From positions 24,514,945 to 24,578,944 of the forward strand of contig OV884059.1 of NCBI GenBank assembly GCA_930367215.1: DNA of 64,000 bases, in the 5' to 3' direction. The position numbers and the translations under genes are program-made. Of the stretch, positions 11,180 to 22,704 are shown one piece after another; positions within the stretch are counted from its first letter, which is position 1, and the number at the start of each line of letters is the position of its first letter. The notes beneath the pieces were generated by a model. That model worked only from the letters and a program-made list of their open reading frames with translations. It did not search any database and was not told the origin of the DNA. The DNA is from Pollenia angustigena. Lineage: Eukaryota > Arthropoda > Insecta > Diptera > Polleniidae.

Positions 11180-12920
11180 GTTTTTAATTGAAAATATTTA
11201 TCTTTTTATCTTTATTGCTTTTTTTTTTCTAAATAATTATGCTTTTAGGCTTTTCCCTGAAAATAATAAAAAACGGCAGATTTTTTTTTGTTATTTAAAC
11301 ACTTATCAACACCCCAACATCTCGCATCACCTTCTTTCAAAAACTAAAAAAGAACTCCTAGTCATCATTTTAATTAATGATGCAAATTAAGGAGCGGAAT
11401 TTTAATTATTTAATTTAACAGAGACTAAAAAACCAAGAAAAATCATAGTTTTTATTTCAAACTCAAAAGGATCTAAAAACAAATAGCAAAACTTCATTTT
11501 AGGCATTAACTAAGATAACTCATCATAATGGAAATTAGCACGCAATGGAGAAAAGTCCTTTAAATGTTTATAAAAAAAGAGGAAAGAGTCCTGTCTTGGA
11601 GATATAGAGCTAAGCAAACAAATGACAGTAATAACAATAATTATGAATTTTATCCGATTAAAAACGCATACCTTTCGAAATTCCTTTTTTTTTGGGAATT
11701 AATATCCTTTTTGTTTGTTTCTGTAGATTGTTAGTTGAATGATTGCTGAAATTGTCAACATTTCGTTAATAATTGTTTTGAGCTGCGTGGCGGTGTTGAA
11801 CGGAAAATTGTTTTTCATTTCATTTTCACTTTTTTTTTTTTTTTGGAAAATGGTCAGACTATTTGACTGACTGAATGAATGCGTGTATGATGACAATTAA
11901 TTTTTAACTAATTTGTATTTACATTTATGCATTTCTGACACATGATACTTAATATGCGTATAGCAACAGTCAACTAAATTCAAAGAACACACAGCCCTTG
12001 AAAAGTTTGTTTGTAAATGTAAGCCATTTCTTGTACTAAGTCTCCATGTTTTCAAGAGCTACCTGTTTCTAAATTCTATTTGTAACTATTTACCACCCTT
12101 TGAGTTTTAAACTTTGCTGGCTATTTAGTCATTGTCACTATTTTGTGGTATTTTGCATACAACAATTTACAATAGAATAGAATAGACAGGCAGACAGACA
12201 TACAGTCATACTCGTACTTTATAACTTCACTTTAGCGCTGCCACATCCAACTCCATCTCCACCCTATTCACTGCGTTCCGTAACACTATTTGATGCGTGT
12301 CATAATGCTCAATTATATTATTATGACACTGGTAATTAAATTTTAGGCGTCATCAGTTAAAATGGACTTCATTTAACTTACATTTTCATACACTCATACA
12401 CAAAAGTAACTAAAGTAACGAATGGGCCGGTTTGTTAGGCAGACGGACGTGTTGAAAAATAAAAATTTAACTTAGAAATTAATGTTTTAAGGTAAAATTA
12501 TTAAGCGGATTATTTGGTGTGTTCGAGAGCAGCAATGTTTCTAATAAAGAGGGTGTGTGTGTTTGCTTGAGAGCTGGGTTGGGGCAGGGGGCGGGTTAAT
12601 AATAGATGATTTTGAATAACTTTTGATAAATTCTTATTTATTGTTAATAAAATTTATCAACGAAATAGATGGGCAAATGTAGTATAAGGTTAAATAATAA
12701 AGTAGCATGACATAATTTTAATTATGACATAATTTATTAATAAAGATAAGAGTTAGGCCAGGGTTAAGGGAATCCGTTAAACACATTAGGTAAAAAAAAA
12801 AAATACAAAAATTATGTCATATAATAAGAAAATATTTAATAGATGATCCTTCGAACCAAAAATGTTTTATTTGTTTTCTTTCCTTTGGTTTCTTAGAAAT
12901 CTGTAATAAAATCTGCAAGT
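11180..12920. other. AT-rich noncoding stretch
   Basis: Low-complexity AT-rich DNA with poly-T runs (11830-11843), a GACAGGCAGACAGACAT microsatellite near 12185 and a G-rich patch near 12575-12592. No element ends or exons were recognised. Confidence 0.4.
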
Positions 12921-12928
12921 GTAATAAG

Positions 12929-13256
12929 CAGGGCTGTGGAGTCGTCAAAAAATAGTTCTAACTCGCGGACTTCAAAGTCCGACACTGACTCCAACTCCGA
13001 ATCCTACTCTTGTTTTAAGGCAGTACCTTTAAAATGGTTTAATAAAGCAAGAAAATTATTCTGCAAAAATTTCAAATCAATATTTTTAATATTCCATCGC
13101 CAATTTCCAAGAACTTTTATTTAGAAAAATATTAGAAAATTTTTTTAAATTTTTTATGCCGAAAAATTTTGGAGTCAGAGTCGCGCGTTTTTGTGGGTAC
13201 TTCGACTCTGACTTCGATCCCGGTACAAAAACCTCAATTTCGACTCCACATCCCTG
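12929..13256. mobile_element. hAT-superfamily MITE with perfect 8-bp target duplication
   Basis: The ends are CAGGGCTGTGGAGTCG and, reverse complemented, CAGGGATGTGGAGTCG. They are flanked by GTAATAAG at 12921-12928 and exactly repeated at 13257-13264. CAGGG-type ends and an 8-bp duplication are hAT hallmarks. The 328-bp unit has no transposase and is nonautonomous. Subterminal GACTCC/GGAGTC repeats are typical of transposase-binding clusters. A right-end fragment of a related copy lies at 328-411. Confidence 0.88.
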
Positions 13257-13319
13257 GTAATAAGGGAGTTCATAAATTAAGGTATTATTTTAATTTTAAT
13301 AAGAAGAAATTTTCATTTC

Positions 13320-13760
13320 AGTTTATTCAAAATTGGTTCCAGTAAAAAACAAAAATTTTGTCGGTCAAGTGACGCCCCTACTGGCTTGCCAGGCTCCCAA
13401 TATTTTACCAAAATTTTCAATAAGCTAATGTCAACGGTTGATATCTGCTCGATAATACTGTTATTAAGCTCTTGAACTCTTATGGTATTATTGCTAAACA
13501 CTTTCAAAAGACCCTACAAAATATAGTCTAAAGGAATGAAATCGCACGTTCTTGGAGGCCAATTCACTCCTCCTCTACGAGAAATAATGCAATATTCGAA
13601 CGTTTCTTTCACGAGATCCATAGTTTTTCTTGCAGTGCAGCAAGTGGCATCATCTTGTTGAAACCACATATACTCTTAGTTTAAACCATAAATTTTCCGG
13701 CACAAACAGCTTCGGATCATCTCCCTATAGCGATATTTATTGAGCTTTTATACCTCAAAT
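13320..13760 (-). pseudogene. Tc1/mariner-type transposase, C-terminal relic
   Basis: This is parallel to 10736-11135. It carries 'GGCCAATTCACTCCTCCTCTACG' (the W-P-P-R-S block on the reverse strand), 'GAAACCACATATACTC' (the W-F-Q-Q region) and 'TTGAACTC'-type tail sequence. Several frameshifts prevent a continuous frame. The element's downstream flank (TTTTGTCGGTCAAGTGACGCC) is intact here, and this allowed the split copy at 9966-11135 to be recognised. Confidence 0.65.
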
Positions 13761-14869
13761 TTGGACACCCTTCACAATTTATTACAATTCAATAAAAACT
13801 ATTTATTTTTATATGGTCCTTTAAGAGAAGTGGGTACAACAGACCTGACTTGGTCGCATTACCATCTCTGTTGGGAGTAATCTCGTCGCTCTTTCGAAAA
13901 AAATATGGTCCTTCGAACCTCAGATTATCAAGCCTTAATTTTTTTAGTTGTCATATAAGATATGTTTACGTCTAAACTGAGGCCATTGGTTTTTCCATTT
14001 CTGATGTCTATTGTGTGTGAAGGGAGTTGACAACATGAGGCGCCACCGTTAACCGGGAGTACTTTTAAAATTAGTTTGTACTTTTTTATATATAGTATTC
14101 GTTATATATTATTCGTTAGGTTTTTTGTAACTAACAAACTTTAAAGCCGAATCGTTGTTTTTAAAGCCATATTGAACGGCCGATTTTTTGTACTCACGTT
14201 TTAACTTTAACTTTGGAAATTTAATATTTTGTAGTAAATTTTTTATTTTTGCACCAAATAAATGGAAACTATATAACGTTTATTATGTTAGAAGTGATTT
14301 CTTTTCGTTTAAATATCAGTGCCTTTTTTCTCTTCTTCTATCTTTTATAATATCACCAAGTTGTTTGGATACTTGGCTGATAATTTTGCGCTAAATCCCA
14401 AAGCCACAGCATACAAACCATAACCCAGAAACGCGATTTGCGTTCTCTCGCCGAATATCAGTAGGTGTTTGGATCCTTGGCGGATATTCTGGAGCTGTAG
14501 CACAAATCTACTCCGTAATACAGTCCATACCCACGGACGTATCGTCGTTTCGTCCGGCCCACCATAAGACGTAATCGACGTTTTTTTTACATATACTTAA
14601 TGACGTTATCATTTACAACAAATTATTTCTTTTATGCTTCTTCGTACTTAAAGTTAATTTATTTTTAAATTGAAATGGTCCTGCGAACCCTAATTTTCTA
14701 AGTTTTTTGGGTTCTGCTTATCTTAAGTGATACTTGTGCCGTAACTTTGCCCATTAAGTGAACCTAAATTAGTTTTAAAGCAATTAAAAAGCAAAACAAT
14801 AAAAGAAATACCGAAATTAATAAGAGAAATACGAAGTTTCTAAAAATAAATAAATAATTATTAGTTCAC
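13761..14869. other. Noncoding stretch with ATGGTCCTTCGAACC words
   Basis: The stretch contains ATGGTCCTTCGAACC at 13905-13919, ATGGTCCTGCGAACC at 14675-14689 and a shorter version at 13813. Around 14040-14080 the sequence TTGACAACATGAGGCGCCACC looks like a possible LTR/primer-binding boundary. Around 14440-14580 composition is less AT-rich and could be decayed retroelement coding sequence. None of this is firm. Confidence 0.3.
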
Positions 14870-14975
14870 GGACAGGTTTAAAAGACATCTTTCGATAGTA
14901 ACCACACTATCTCCTCAGAGATCTTTGACGTTTAACCCATTAGAGGTCAAACAAAAACTGGCCATAATTTTGTAA
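14870..14975 (+). repeat. Diverged fragment of repeat R
   Basis: The words 'CGGACAGGTTTAAAAGACAT', 'TCGATAGTAACCACACTATCTC' and 'TTTGACGTTTAACCC' match the centre of repeat R (7724-8165). The fragment has lost its outer parts. Confidence 0.5.
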
Positions 14976-14999
14976 GTTGAACTTTATTTATTGATTAAA

Positions 15000-15640
15000 A
15001 TTTCGTGCAGTAAAATTCCACTACTCCAACAAATGTTTAACAACACGTAAACCATATGGATCGGAAGATTACACATGCGATTTTTCACAGTACAAATCTA
15101 ACTGGCAGCAATAGCCGCAACCCAGTTGTTGAATCCGAATCGTACTGGCTTTCCATGATTTGCTAAGCGGGATTGTAGCCGAAATGTTTTACCATTGCCT
15201 CGTTTTTAGGAATATTTTGGCCATCGCTAAGCATTTTATTTAAAGAAAGCCAGTTCAATTCGACTTCAAGAATTGGAGGCTATAAGGTCAAAGACATTGT
15301 GATCAAATATTTTTTAAATATTTCGTTACATACACTACTTCATCTTTTACAAACTTCAGCGCTCTGCTGAGGGGCTTAGCTGTGCGATGGAAAGGATTTG
15401 CGCCAAATAAGATCTATTTGCTTTGCGAAGTCTTGTCGAGTTTTCTTTGGTGCCAACGGTACATGACAACTATTGTCACTGGCATGGTTTTCAATGATTT
15501 CAAGATTTACGAAAACTTTATATTATCAGGTTTGTCATTTGGTAGGCTTCAACCCGCTATATGTTCCCAAACACCTCTTCATCACATGATATGCTATTAC
15601 CAGCTTCTTGAAGAAAGGAAAAACGCATTTTTTACCTATG
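15000..15640 (-). pseudogene. piggyBac-like transposase relic
   Basis: On the reverse strand, pieces in neighbouring frames read EAMVKHFGYNPA, then a K-x-S/P-x-R-x stretch, then QLDLYCEKSHV and SSDPYGLRVVKHLLE. This order matches the catalytic DDE region of PGBD/piggyBac transposases as I know them (D-E-S-M ... F-D-L-Y-C-G-K ... G-x-x-V-V). Stops and frameshifts break it throughout, and the 104-residue plus-strand frame across it is a shadow. Terminal TTAA sites were not identified. The call rests on motif order only. Confidence 0.5.
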
Positions 15641-15699
15641 CATGTTGTGTACTCAAACGAGTACAATCAATTTTATGCTGTTCTACTTTTACTTAGCAT

Positions 15700-16345
15700 A
15701 TAGTCCTACGCACCTTGTATTCCTTTTTCGTTTAAACTTACTAGGGCACAGTGGGCGCCCGGGGAACCAAACAAAAGACCCCTTAGCCAAACAGGCATTC
15801 CTTATCAAACGGTCGTACAGAAAGGCTCAGGAGAGCGGGCAGGGTGAGAATACCTGCATGATGGCCAGGACTCTATGACCTGGCAACGACAAGGCGAGAA
15901 CTGGCGTGCTAATTGGCTTCCGTAGAGATGCGATTAGTACAATGATATCGCTCATGAAGGGGCACTGCGTGTAAGGAACCCATGTGGGGGGGGGGGGGGG
16001 GTATGGGTCTGGAATATAAAGACTACTTTAGAAGTTGTCATAACAAGGAGGAGGAGGCGGTGCTTCACTTTCTCTGCCAATGTCCCGTTCTCGGGGCTAT
16101 TAGGATTAGGCATTTTGGGACACCATAATTGCCGTGTTTTTTTTGTGCTGTGTCTAGTGTAGGACTGAAATCTATATCTCTGTTTTGCAGGGAGTTGGCG
16201 TGGTTCGTGGCTACAGATATGTCTAGGGAATAGTCCGGTGGCTACTGGCTGACTCTGGTCATTGGCTCAGGGTATCACAACGGTACCTCTATAAAGGCCC
16301 TAGTGACCCGTCCTCGTGTCGGCTGCCCATTGAATCTAACCAAAT
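15700..16345 (+). pseudogene. RNase H-bearing LINE, 3' end relic
   Basis: One frame reads GNQTKDPLAKQAFL, a degraded RNase H end (normally G-N-x-x-A-D-x-L-A). It is followed by EEEEAVLHFLCQCPVLG, the C-terminal zinc-knuckle-like tail seen in LINE groups with RNase H (I/LOA/R1-like). The 3' end ('GTCGGCTGCCCATTGAATC') matches the minus-strand copy ending at 48745, so both belong to one family. A G tract lies at about 15987-16003. The 5' part is missing. Confidence 0.75.
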
Positions 16346-19139
16346 CTACCTCCTATTCAAAACCGATTTGAAAAAATCTTTTTCATTTTATCTTTCTGCC
16401 TTCAAATAGTCCTTCGAACTTGAACTTTTTTTTACTGATTAGTCTATTACTACTTTTAAATTCTATTTCCAAAATTTTCTCTTTGATTTCCTATAAGTTT
16501 AATCTTTATTGTCTTCCTGTTTATTACCTGTAATTTGTTTAAAAACTTTATTAAATAAATTATTCTATTATTGCACGAATTATGGTATAATTTTAATTGC
16601 AATTACACATTTTGAAAATAAAAAAAAAAAATACAAAAATAAATCCGATTTTCTTTCATAATACAAATGCACACCTACAAGGACATTTCAGAGATAGAGA
16701 TGCATTATAATAAATAAATTTTTAGCAGGACATCCTGTTTTAAGTGTCTACAGACAAGAACAAAACAATTTTCTAACCAATATATTACTTACATTTCGAA
16801 GAAGAAAATTTATTTTCCAATCCTTTCCGCACATAAATTTTCATAATTTCAAAATTCAACACACAACTCACAAACGAACACAAGGAAGAAGGACATATTC
16901 CAAGAAGCAGAGAGTGAAGAGCAATTCTTGTAGAATATTTATCATATATAAGCAAAAGGAAAAGTAGCAAGTGATGGGACTATTCATATATGAAAATACT
17001 TCTGTTTGTGTGAGTGTGTCCATCGGAGTCGAGAAATGTTTGTAAATGGTCAATATTGTATATTAGAAAAGATAAATTTCTAAAATCCTTTATTACAAAT
17101 GCACACTCACATACAATGGCACATACAAACATATTAAGAAAATGTAAATCCTTTGCATCTATTTGCCAAAGCATGTGTTGGTTTGTGTTAAAAATTTATT
17201 TATGCCAAAGTAGATACAAATTCAAATTCAAATTTGAAATATTGTAATTTGTAGTCTTTGCTCTTTTCAGCCATTAATATATCAAAATCAATTCATATTA
17301 GCCTATATTTCCGTTAGTGCAACATGCAACTTATAGTGCAACAACATACGTAATATGGTTATAATTCTTGTTGCTGTTTGTTTTGTCTATATGCTTTAAA
17401 GGATTCGTAAAATCATTGTAAAGATTTATGATCTAATATCTTATAACCTTTTAACATTTTACTAACCCTTCCGTTGCCTTTCCCTTCTCTTAATTCGCTT
17501 ACTCTGCTTCCCACTTCTTTCGTTGCATTTCACTCTCTTAATAACTTGAGACTTGACCAGTAAGTTCTTGTTTTCGAAATGTCATCGTCTCAATCTGATT
17601 GATTTAGAATTCAATTGAAAATTGCATGAAATATGTTGTTGCTGTTTGTTTTTGAATGTTGTTGTATGTACATATGGCTGCAATGAGGCAACATTTTGTT
17701 TGTTGCCTAAAAGTAGGCTGCATAAATGTGCTGCTTGTTTGGTGTATTTGTGTGAGTAAGGCAAGCATCGTTTTGCAAAATTTGCATTTTCAAGTTTCGT
17801 AAATGTCGTCTTGTGTTTGCAGTCGTCGGTTTGTTTGAAAGTAAGTAAAAACAAAGAAGTAGCTTTAAAAGATTTAGAGAGGGGTATTTAAAGAAAAACG
17901 CTTTTCAAGGTTTGAAGGACTATTCGTCTTATAAGAACGTTGGAACGTTGGGATCTTTAAAAAATTGAGAAGGGAATACTTAAAGAAAAACGTGTTTCAA
18001 GGTTCGTAGGACTATGCTCCTTATAGAAACGATTGCAATATATATGTAGACTATTTGAAGACAGAATGTACATCTACTTTTCTCTTAGCTGCTATTTCAA
18101 AGTCATGTTTGACATTTTATTGCATATAAAAAGATTAAGTTTTACTTAATAGTAGAAGGGTCTCACCAATAATAGCAAGGCGCCAAAGATCTTTTGAAGG
18201 CTCAAGGATTAAAATTTTTTCTATTGAAATTTCGAAATTTTGCTTAAAAAAAGAGCATTCGAATATAAGTTTGACAAAATTTTATAACTGCGAACTAAGT
18301 TTCATTTAAAATTGTTCAACAAAGTTATAAAATTAATGATTCTAAAAAAAACTTTGACACCATAATTTTATAACTTTTTGGTTAAAAAATTAGTTGGATA
18401 TGGAAAGACGAGTGCAAGAAAATTTTGATTGAAAGGATTTTTCCAAGGTACTCCAGACCACCTTAGTAAATGTTTGTCTTTATAATAAAAACAAGTTCAA
18501 CATATAAATAAGGATTTATAAAAAAAAAGAAAGTTCGCATGGGACCATATGAAGAATAAAAGATAAAGTTAAGAGTTAAGAAATATATTTTTAATAATTC
18601 ATTATGTTTTTAAAAAACGACAATTTAAATACAATAAATGAAGTCTACTTTAATTCTTTTTATATATTTTTTAAAGTAAGTGAACCAATGCGCAACCGTT
18701 TCAAGGCTAAAAGACCACATAAAGTTCTTCAAAATGACAATAAATGTTCTACATTTCAAAACCAGCCAGTTATAGATTAAGTCAAAATTTGTTTAATTAA
18801 GTTTTAAATGAAAGTTTTAAGAAACTTCAGGTTCGAAGGACCATATGCAAACCGATCATTTGCCATTAATTAGAAGCATAAAGCTAACATTTTGTAAAGC
18901 ACTTTATAAGTGGAAAAGGCTGTAGAAAAAAACGTCGTTAGATAGTCGGAAATAATTTAAAAATGCTGGCGTGAAGGACCATGTGCTTCTATTAACAGAA
19001 GTTATTGTGATATTGCAAATAAGCCTAATAAGCCTTTTTTGTTTAGGTTGAAATATTATAAAGAATTTTAAATAATAAAGAAACTGAAGTAAAACGTTTT
19101 GTTTATTTGTTCAAAAATATAAAAACTTTTGTAGCGGGA
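16346..19139. other. AT-rich noncoding stretch with inverted motif copies
   Basis: No exon was recognised. ATAGTCCTTCGAAC occurs at 16406. From 17.9 kb onward the same word appears reverse complemented (17909, 18001, 18830, 18970). Two related units of about 95 bp at 17875-17970 and 17970-18040 share 'ATTTAAAGAAAAACG' followed by the motif. A TTGCCTAAAAGTAGGCTGC word lies at 17702. Confidence 0.35.
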
Positions 19140-19660
19140 AATGTTAGAAAAGATAAACTCACAGTTGATTGTGGGTATTTTGCGTAGGCTTTGAAACACA
19201 GAGCACACGGAGGCATCACGAGACAGAAAATATTGTGTGTTTTCTGTTCTTCTTCGAAAGCTACCGTTTTTGCATTTTATGTTTTTATCACGCAATTTGA
19301 GTTGATAGTAGCGGCCTGTTCTTACACATTGCCACTTCACTACCAAAAAACGTTTTCTTTCTCTTTCTTCGAAAGCTGCCCTCGCAAATGATTTAGGCAT
19401 TTTTCATACGTCACTGTTTTCATCTCTCTATGCTTTGAGATCGTTGAAAATAAAACTTTTTGAGTGTTTGCAATTCTCAATCGCTCTGGAGTTTTATTTG
19501 TTTAAATCCTTGGCTTTTATAAAACTTTTTGGGAGAATGTTTCCTGATGATCTGGCCTGAGCAACCAGTGAAATGCGCATAGAAACTAGCTTATACTCCC
19601 ACAATACATTTCAGTGTTTTTTTTATCAAGAATAAAAATTGGGAATTATGCCTTTTATAC
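19140..19660 (+). repeat. Dispersed repeat H, copy 1
   Basis: 'GAAAAGATAAACTCAC', 'GTTTTATTTGTTTAAAT', 'GGCCTGAGCAACCAGTGAAATGCGCATAGAA' and 'TTTCAGTGT' recur in the same order at 22705-22960. The family was not recognised and no terminal repeats or coding sequence are evident. Inside is a local repeat of 'TTTCTTCGAAAGCT.CC' (19248 and 19367). Confidence 0.6.
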
Positions 19661-19859
19661 CACTTTTGGTTCCAAATTTTGTTAAAGATTAATCTTTAGT
19701 TTACCAAAACTTTTCTTTTCACTAAAATTTTACATTTTCTGAGGCACTTTTAAAGTCTACTCCATAACTCAATTCCTATAGGTTCATTATTCTACGCAAT
19801 TCTTATCTTATTTAGTTTAATAATAAATGTGTTATTACTGTAAACGTGTAAGGTATCCA

Positions 19860-20624
19860 GAGCGATGGGGGATCCTCTGATCCAAAGTCGACTAAACTTC
19901 CTCTATGGCTAACGGAAAAAGACCGTAGGCTTCTGATAGGTTTTATAACGGGTCACTGTTGGACGGCAGTATAAGCCAAAAGGGCAGAGTAGCTGACAAG
20001 TGACACCTGTAGATTCTGTGGGGTACCAGGGCGAAAAAAAGACGGTGGAGCACATACTCTGCTACTGTCTGAAACTCATACGCTCCAGAGCAAACTGTCT
20101 GGGAGATCCTGGGGAATTCTCTGGAATTGGACTAATGAGACTCCTAGCATCTATCAAGAGAGTGTGGAGAACTGCAGGTATCCTCACATCCAACTTAGCT
20201 TTTGTTCAATTATTCTTCTTTGTTGTAACGGTTGACCCAATTCTGATCAGTTGCGTTACTAAACGATTTTAACCAGCTCAAACATAAATATACTTGAATA
20301 AGTGGAGCATTGTATGCCTATTACATAACCTTCATGGAGCACATACTCTGCTACTGTCTGAAACTCATACGCTCCAGAGCAAACTGTCTGGGAGATCCTG
20401 GGGAATTCTCTGGAATTGGACTAATGAGACTCCTAGCATCTATCAAGAGAGTGTGGAGAACTGCAGGTATCCTCACATCCAACTTAGCTTTTGTTCAATT
20501 ATTCTTCTTTGTTGTAACGGTTGACCCAATTCTGATCAGTTGCGTTACTAAACGATTTTAACCAGCTCAAACATAAATATACTTGAATAAGTGGAGCATT
20601 GTATGCCTATTACATAACCTTCAT
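19860..20624 (+). pseudogene. RNase H-type LINE C-terminal relic with tandem duplication
   Basis: The frame shows RLLIGFITGHC, then CRFCGVPG and EKTVEHILCYCLKL, the C-terminal C-x2-C ... H-x-C region of an RNase H-bearing LINE. Upstream domains are gone and small shifts separate the pieces. The segment from 20047 to 20335 is repeated head to tail at 20336-20624, so the EHILCYCLKL segment is present twice. Confidence 0.7.
20047..20624 (+). repeat. Perfect 289-bp tandem duplication
   Basis: 20047-20335 and 20336-20624 read as identical over 289 bp, both beginning GGAGCACATACTCTGC and ending CATAACCTTCAT. The absence of differences in noncoding debris means a recent event, or an assembly artefact. 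Confidence 0.9.
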
Positions 20625-21922
20625 ATGCACACTACATCGGTCTCTTAAGCTAATGATTTAAAACAGTATTTCTTTCATAAAAAAGGCTTTTCAAAAATTT
20701 GTTAAGGGTACCATAAATTACCCTCCTTTCTTTCCGCTCCTGCTTCACATTACTACATAGTTTGCCACCATTGTTTAACCCAATATCTTTGGCACCACGA
20801 CTTATTGGTACTTTATTGATTTATGACACTTTGTAAAACAATTTCGAAAATCACAGATTACCAGCTTAAACATAATTTTCCATACGTACAAGCATTGCTG
20901 CGTGTGCTAGTGATTGAATATGAGAGAGAAATATTAGTTATAAGTAAGAACATGACACTACCCATTCTCCTGTTTCCAAAACCCTTCAACTAAATTTCTC
21001 TTACAACAAAAATACCCGTAAGTCGGTTTTCTATAGTAAATCTTAGGCATTGATTCATAAACTTACAAATACAAATGCAAGAAGTGTTGTGAGTATGTAT
21101 GTATGTTTGTTTAGTTGCAAGGATAAAAGATTTATGTTTAACTTGTTATTGCATTGTTTTACATACTTGCACATTTATACATGCATATACAGACAGGCAG
21201 AAGGATATCACTGGGTGAGTCAATGTTGCAATCTGAAATGATTTTTGCTTGTAAATTATGTTTTTTGTAATTATTGTTGCTGCCGCCAGGATAACAGTTT
21301 CAACTGTTGTGCTTCATTTGCTTTCAAAAAACATGTATTTGCTATATTTAAGCATTGGTATGGCATATTTTTAGGGGTTGGGAAATCAAAAGGGATAGAA
21401 TGCACATTGAAATGCACTGAAGGTGATTTATTGAATCGTTTGGCAAGGACTATTACAGATTTTCGTTCAAAAACATTTTATGATAATACTAAGAGAGAGA
21501 GAGAGAGGGAGAGAGTGAGAGAGAAATTGAGAATACATATTAAACAAAGGGTTATATTGTACGGCCTGCCATTAGGCGCGTTAAGCTCTATCGATAACAA
21601 ATTGTTTTGGTAAATTGATTTGTTTATGATTTATGACACTTTCAAGTCGCAATACAAAAACTCTAATCATTAAATGTGGTGACAATGGGAAAAGCTGGCA
21701 CTTGCTAACAATTTAATAATTTAATTTTTGAGTAATAAAATTTAATTAAAATTTTCTGCTTTAGTGATTTAGGTTTACTCTAATTAATTTATTATTGTAA
21801 TAATTGCTCTTAAATTATAGTATTTTGAATAAAAAAAATAATAACAACATTTTAGCTTTAATTTCATAAATTCTATTGAAATTTTTTCAGTTTTGTTACA
21901 GAGTTATTAGAGAAATATCAAC
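20625..21922. other. Noncoding stretch upstream of the small secreted-protein gene
   Basis: A GA-rich microsatellite lies at 21492-21527. A possible 3' splice site (TTTTTTCAGTTTTGTTACAG, 21884-21903) lies just upstream of the gene and could end a 5' UTR intron. No clear TATA box was found close by. Confidence 0.4.
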
Positions 21923-22205
21923 ATGCCGAAGTTTTGGTTGTTTGCTAGTTTTCTAGTGTTAAGTTTGGCTTTGACGGTAAGTTTTGAAACTTATTTGGTT
22001 ATAAATAGATTTTTATTAATATTTATTTTAGCTTTCCAGTCCTTTATTTTTAGATCAAACTATTGAAACTGGGTTTCATCAGGTGGAAAATGTAGCTCAT
22101 GGTGGAGGAGGTCGGGGTTATAGAGGAGGAGGAGGAGGATGTAGGAATAGTAATGAGACTTCGACAACAACAACCACAACTACAACAGCTGCCACAACGA
22201 CATGA
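21923..22205 (+). CDS. Small secreted Gly/Thr-rich protein, two exons
   Basis: Exon 1 (21923-21976) encodes MPKFWLFASFLVLSLALT. The intron (21977-22031, 55 nt) starts GTAAGT and ends TTTTATTTTAG. Exon 2 (22032-22205) continues in frame to TGA, giving 75 residues. The start context ATCAACATG fits the fly consensus. The first 18-21 residues form a clear signal peptide, so the product should be secreted. The mature part has a short DQTIETGFHQVENVAHG stretch, a GGGGRGYRGGGGG block, a single Cys, one N-x-T sequon (Asn-Glu-Thr) and a tail made of Thr and Ala, likely O-glycosylated. The family is not recognised. Size and layout are compatible with an immune-induced, cuticle/mucin-like or reproductive peptide, but function is unknown. 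A reverse-strand frame across it is a shadow. It is the only intact non-transposon gene seen. Confidence 0.82.
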
Positions 22206-22298
22206 GAATAATGAAAAATAAAAAAAAAAATTAAGTGAAATTGTGAATCCCAACACCAAATTTAAAAAAATATCCTTTAACAATTTTATACTGGTTAA

Positions 22299-22304
22299 AA
22301 TAAA
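22299..22304 (+). promoter_or_regulatory. Poly(A) signal of the small secreted-protein gene
   Basis: AATAAA lies 94 nt after the stop codon and is followed directly by a GT/T-rich stretch (GTGTTTTTT), the usual arrangement of cleavage signal and downstream element. An earlier AATAAA at 22217-22222 lacks a GT-rich follower. Confidence 0.6.
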
Positions 22305-22305
22305 G

Positions 22306-22704
22306 TGTTTTTTAATAATATAAAAAAAAGATTGCACCCATTTTAACGATTTTAATTAAAGCACAATTTTTTGTTGTTATTATTTAAAATTAATTTCAAA
22401 TGTTTCACTTACTTTTAATCTCCTTTAAAGACATTTAACTGCAAATAAAAAAAATTTAAATAAAATTAATTAATTTTTTCAATATAAATTTGCAAAAATT
22501 ATTATAAAAATTGGTATTCCCGAAAATAACTTTGATAATATAATTGCATGTGCCCGTGCAAAAAACTGAATTGGCAAATTGGTTTTTTTTTTTTTGTTTT
22601 CTTACGAAGGGAATAGAATGAAGCAGTTTGTTTTTTAATTTAGTTTTTTCTTTTTACCCACTTACAACTACAATTCGAGTCGGAAAGAACCCAACCAGTT
22701 GTAG
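22306..22704. other. AT-rich stretch after the gene
   Basis: Only A/T runs are visible (for example the T-run at 22583-22596). Nothing was recognised. Confidence 0.4.

Noticed and set aside
14030..14080. LTR boundary and primer-binding site (TTGACAACATGAGGCGCCACC)
   Set aside because: No matching second LTR, polypurine tract or gag/pol coding sequence was found nearby.
19068..19400. 110-residue minus frame with a basic start
   Set aside because: It lies in dispersed repeat H and contains microrepeats. No recognisable domain or conservation signal.
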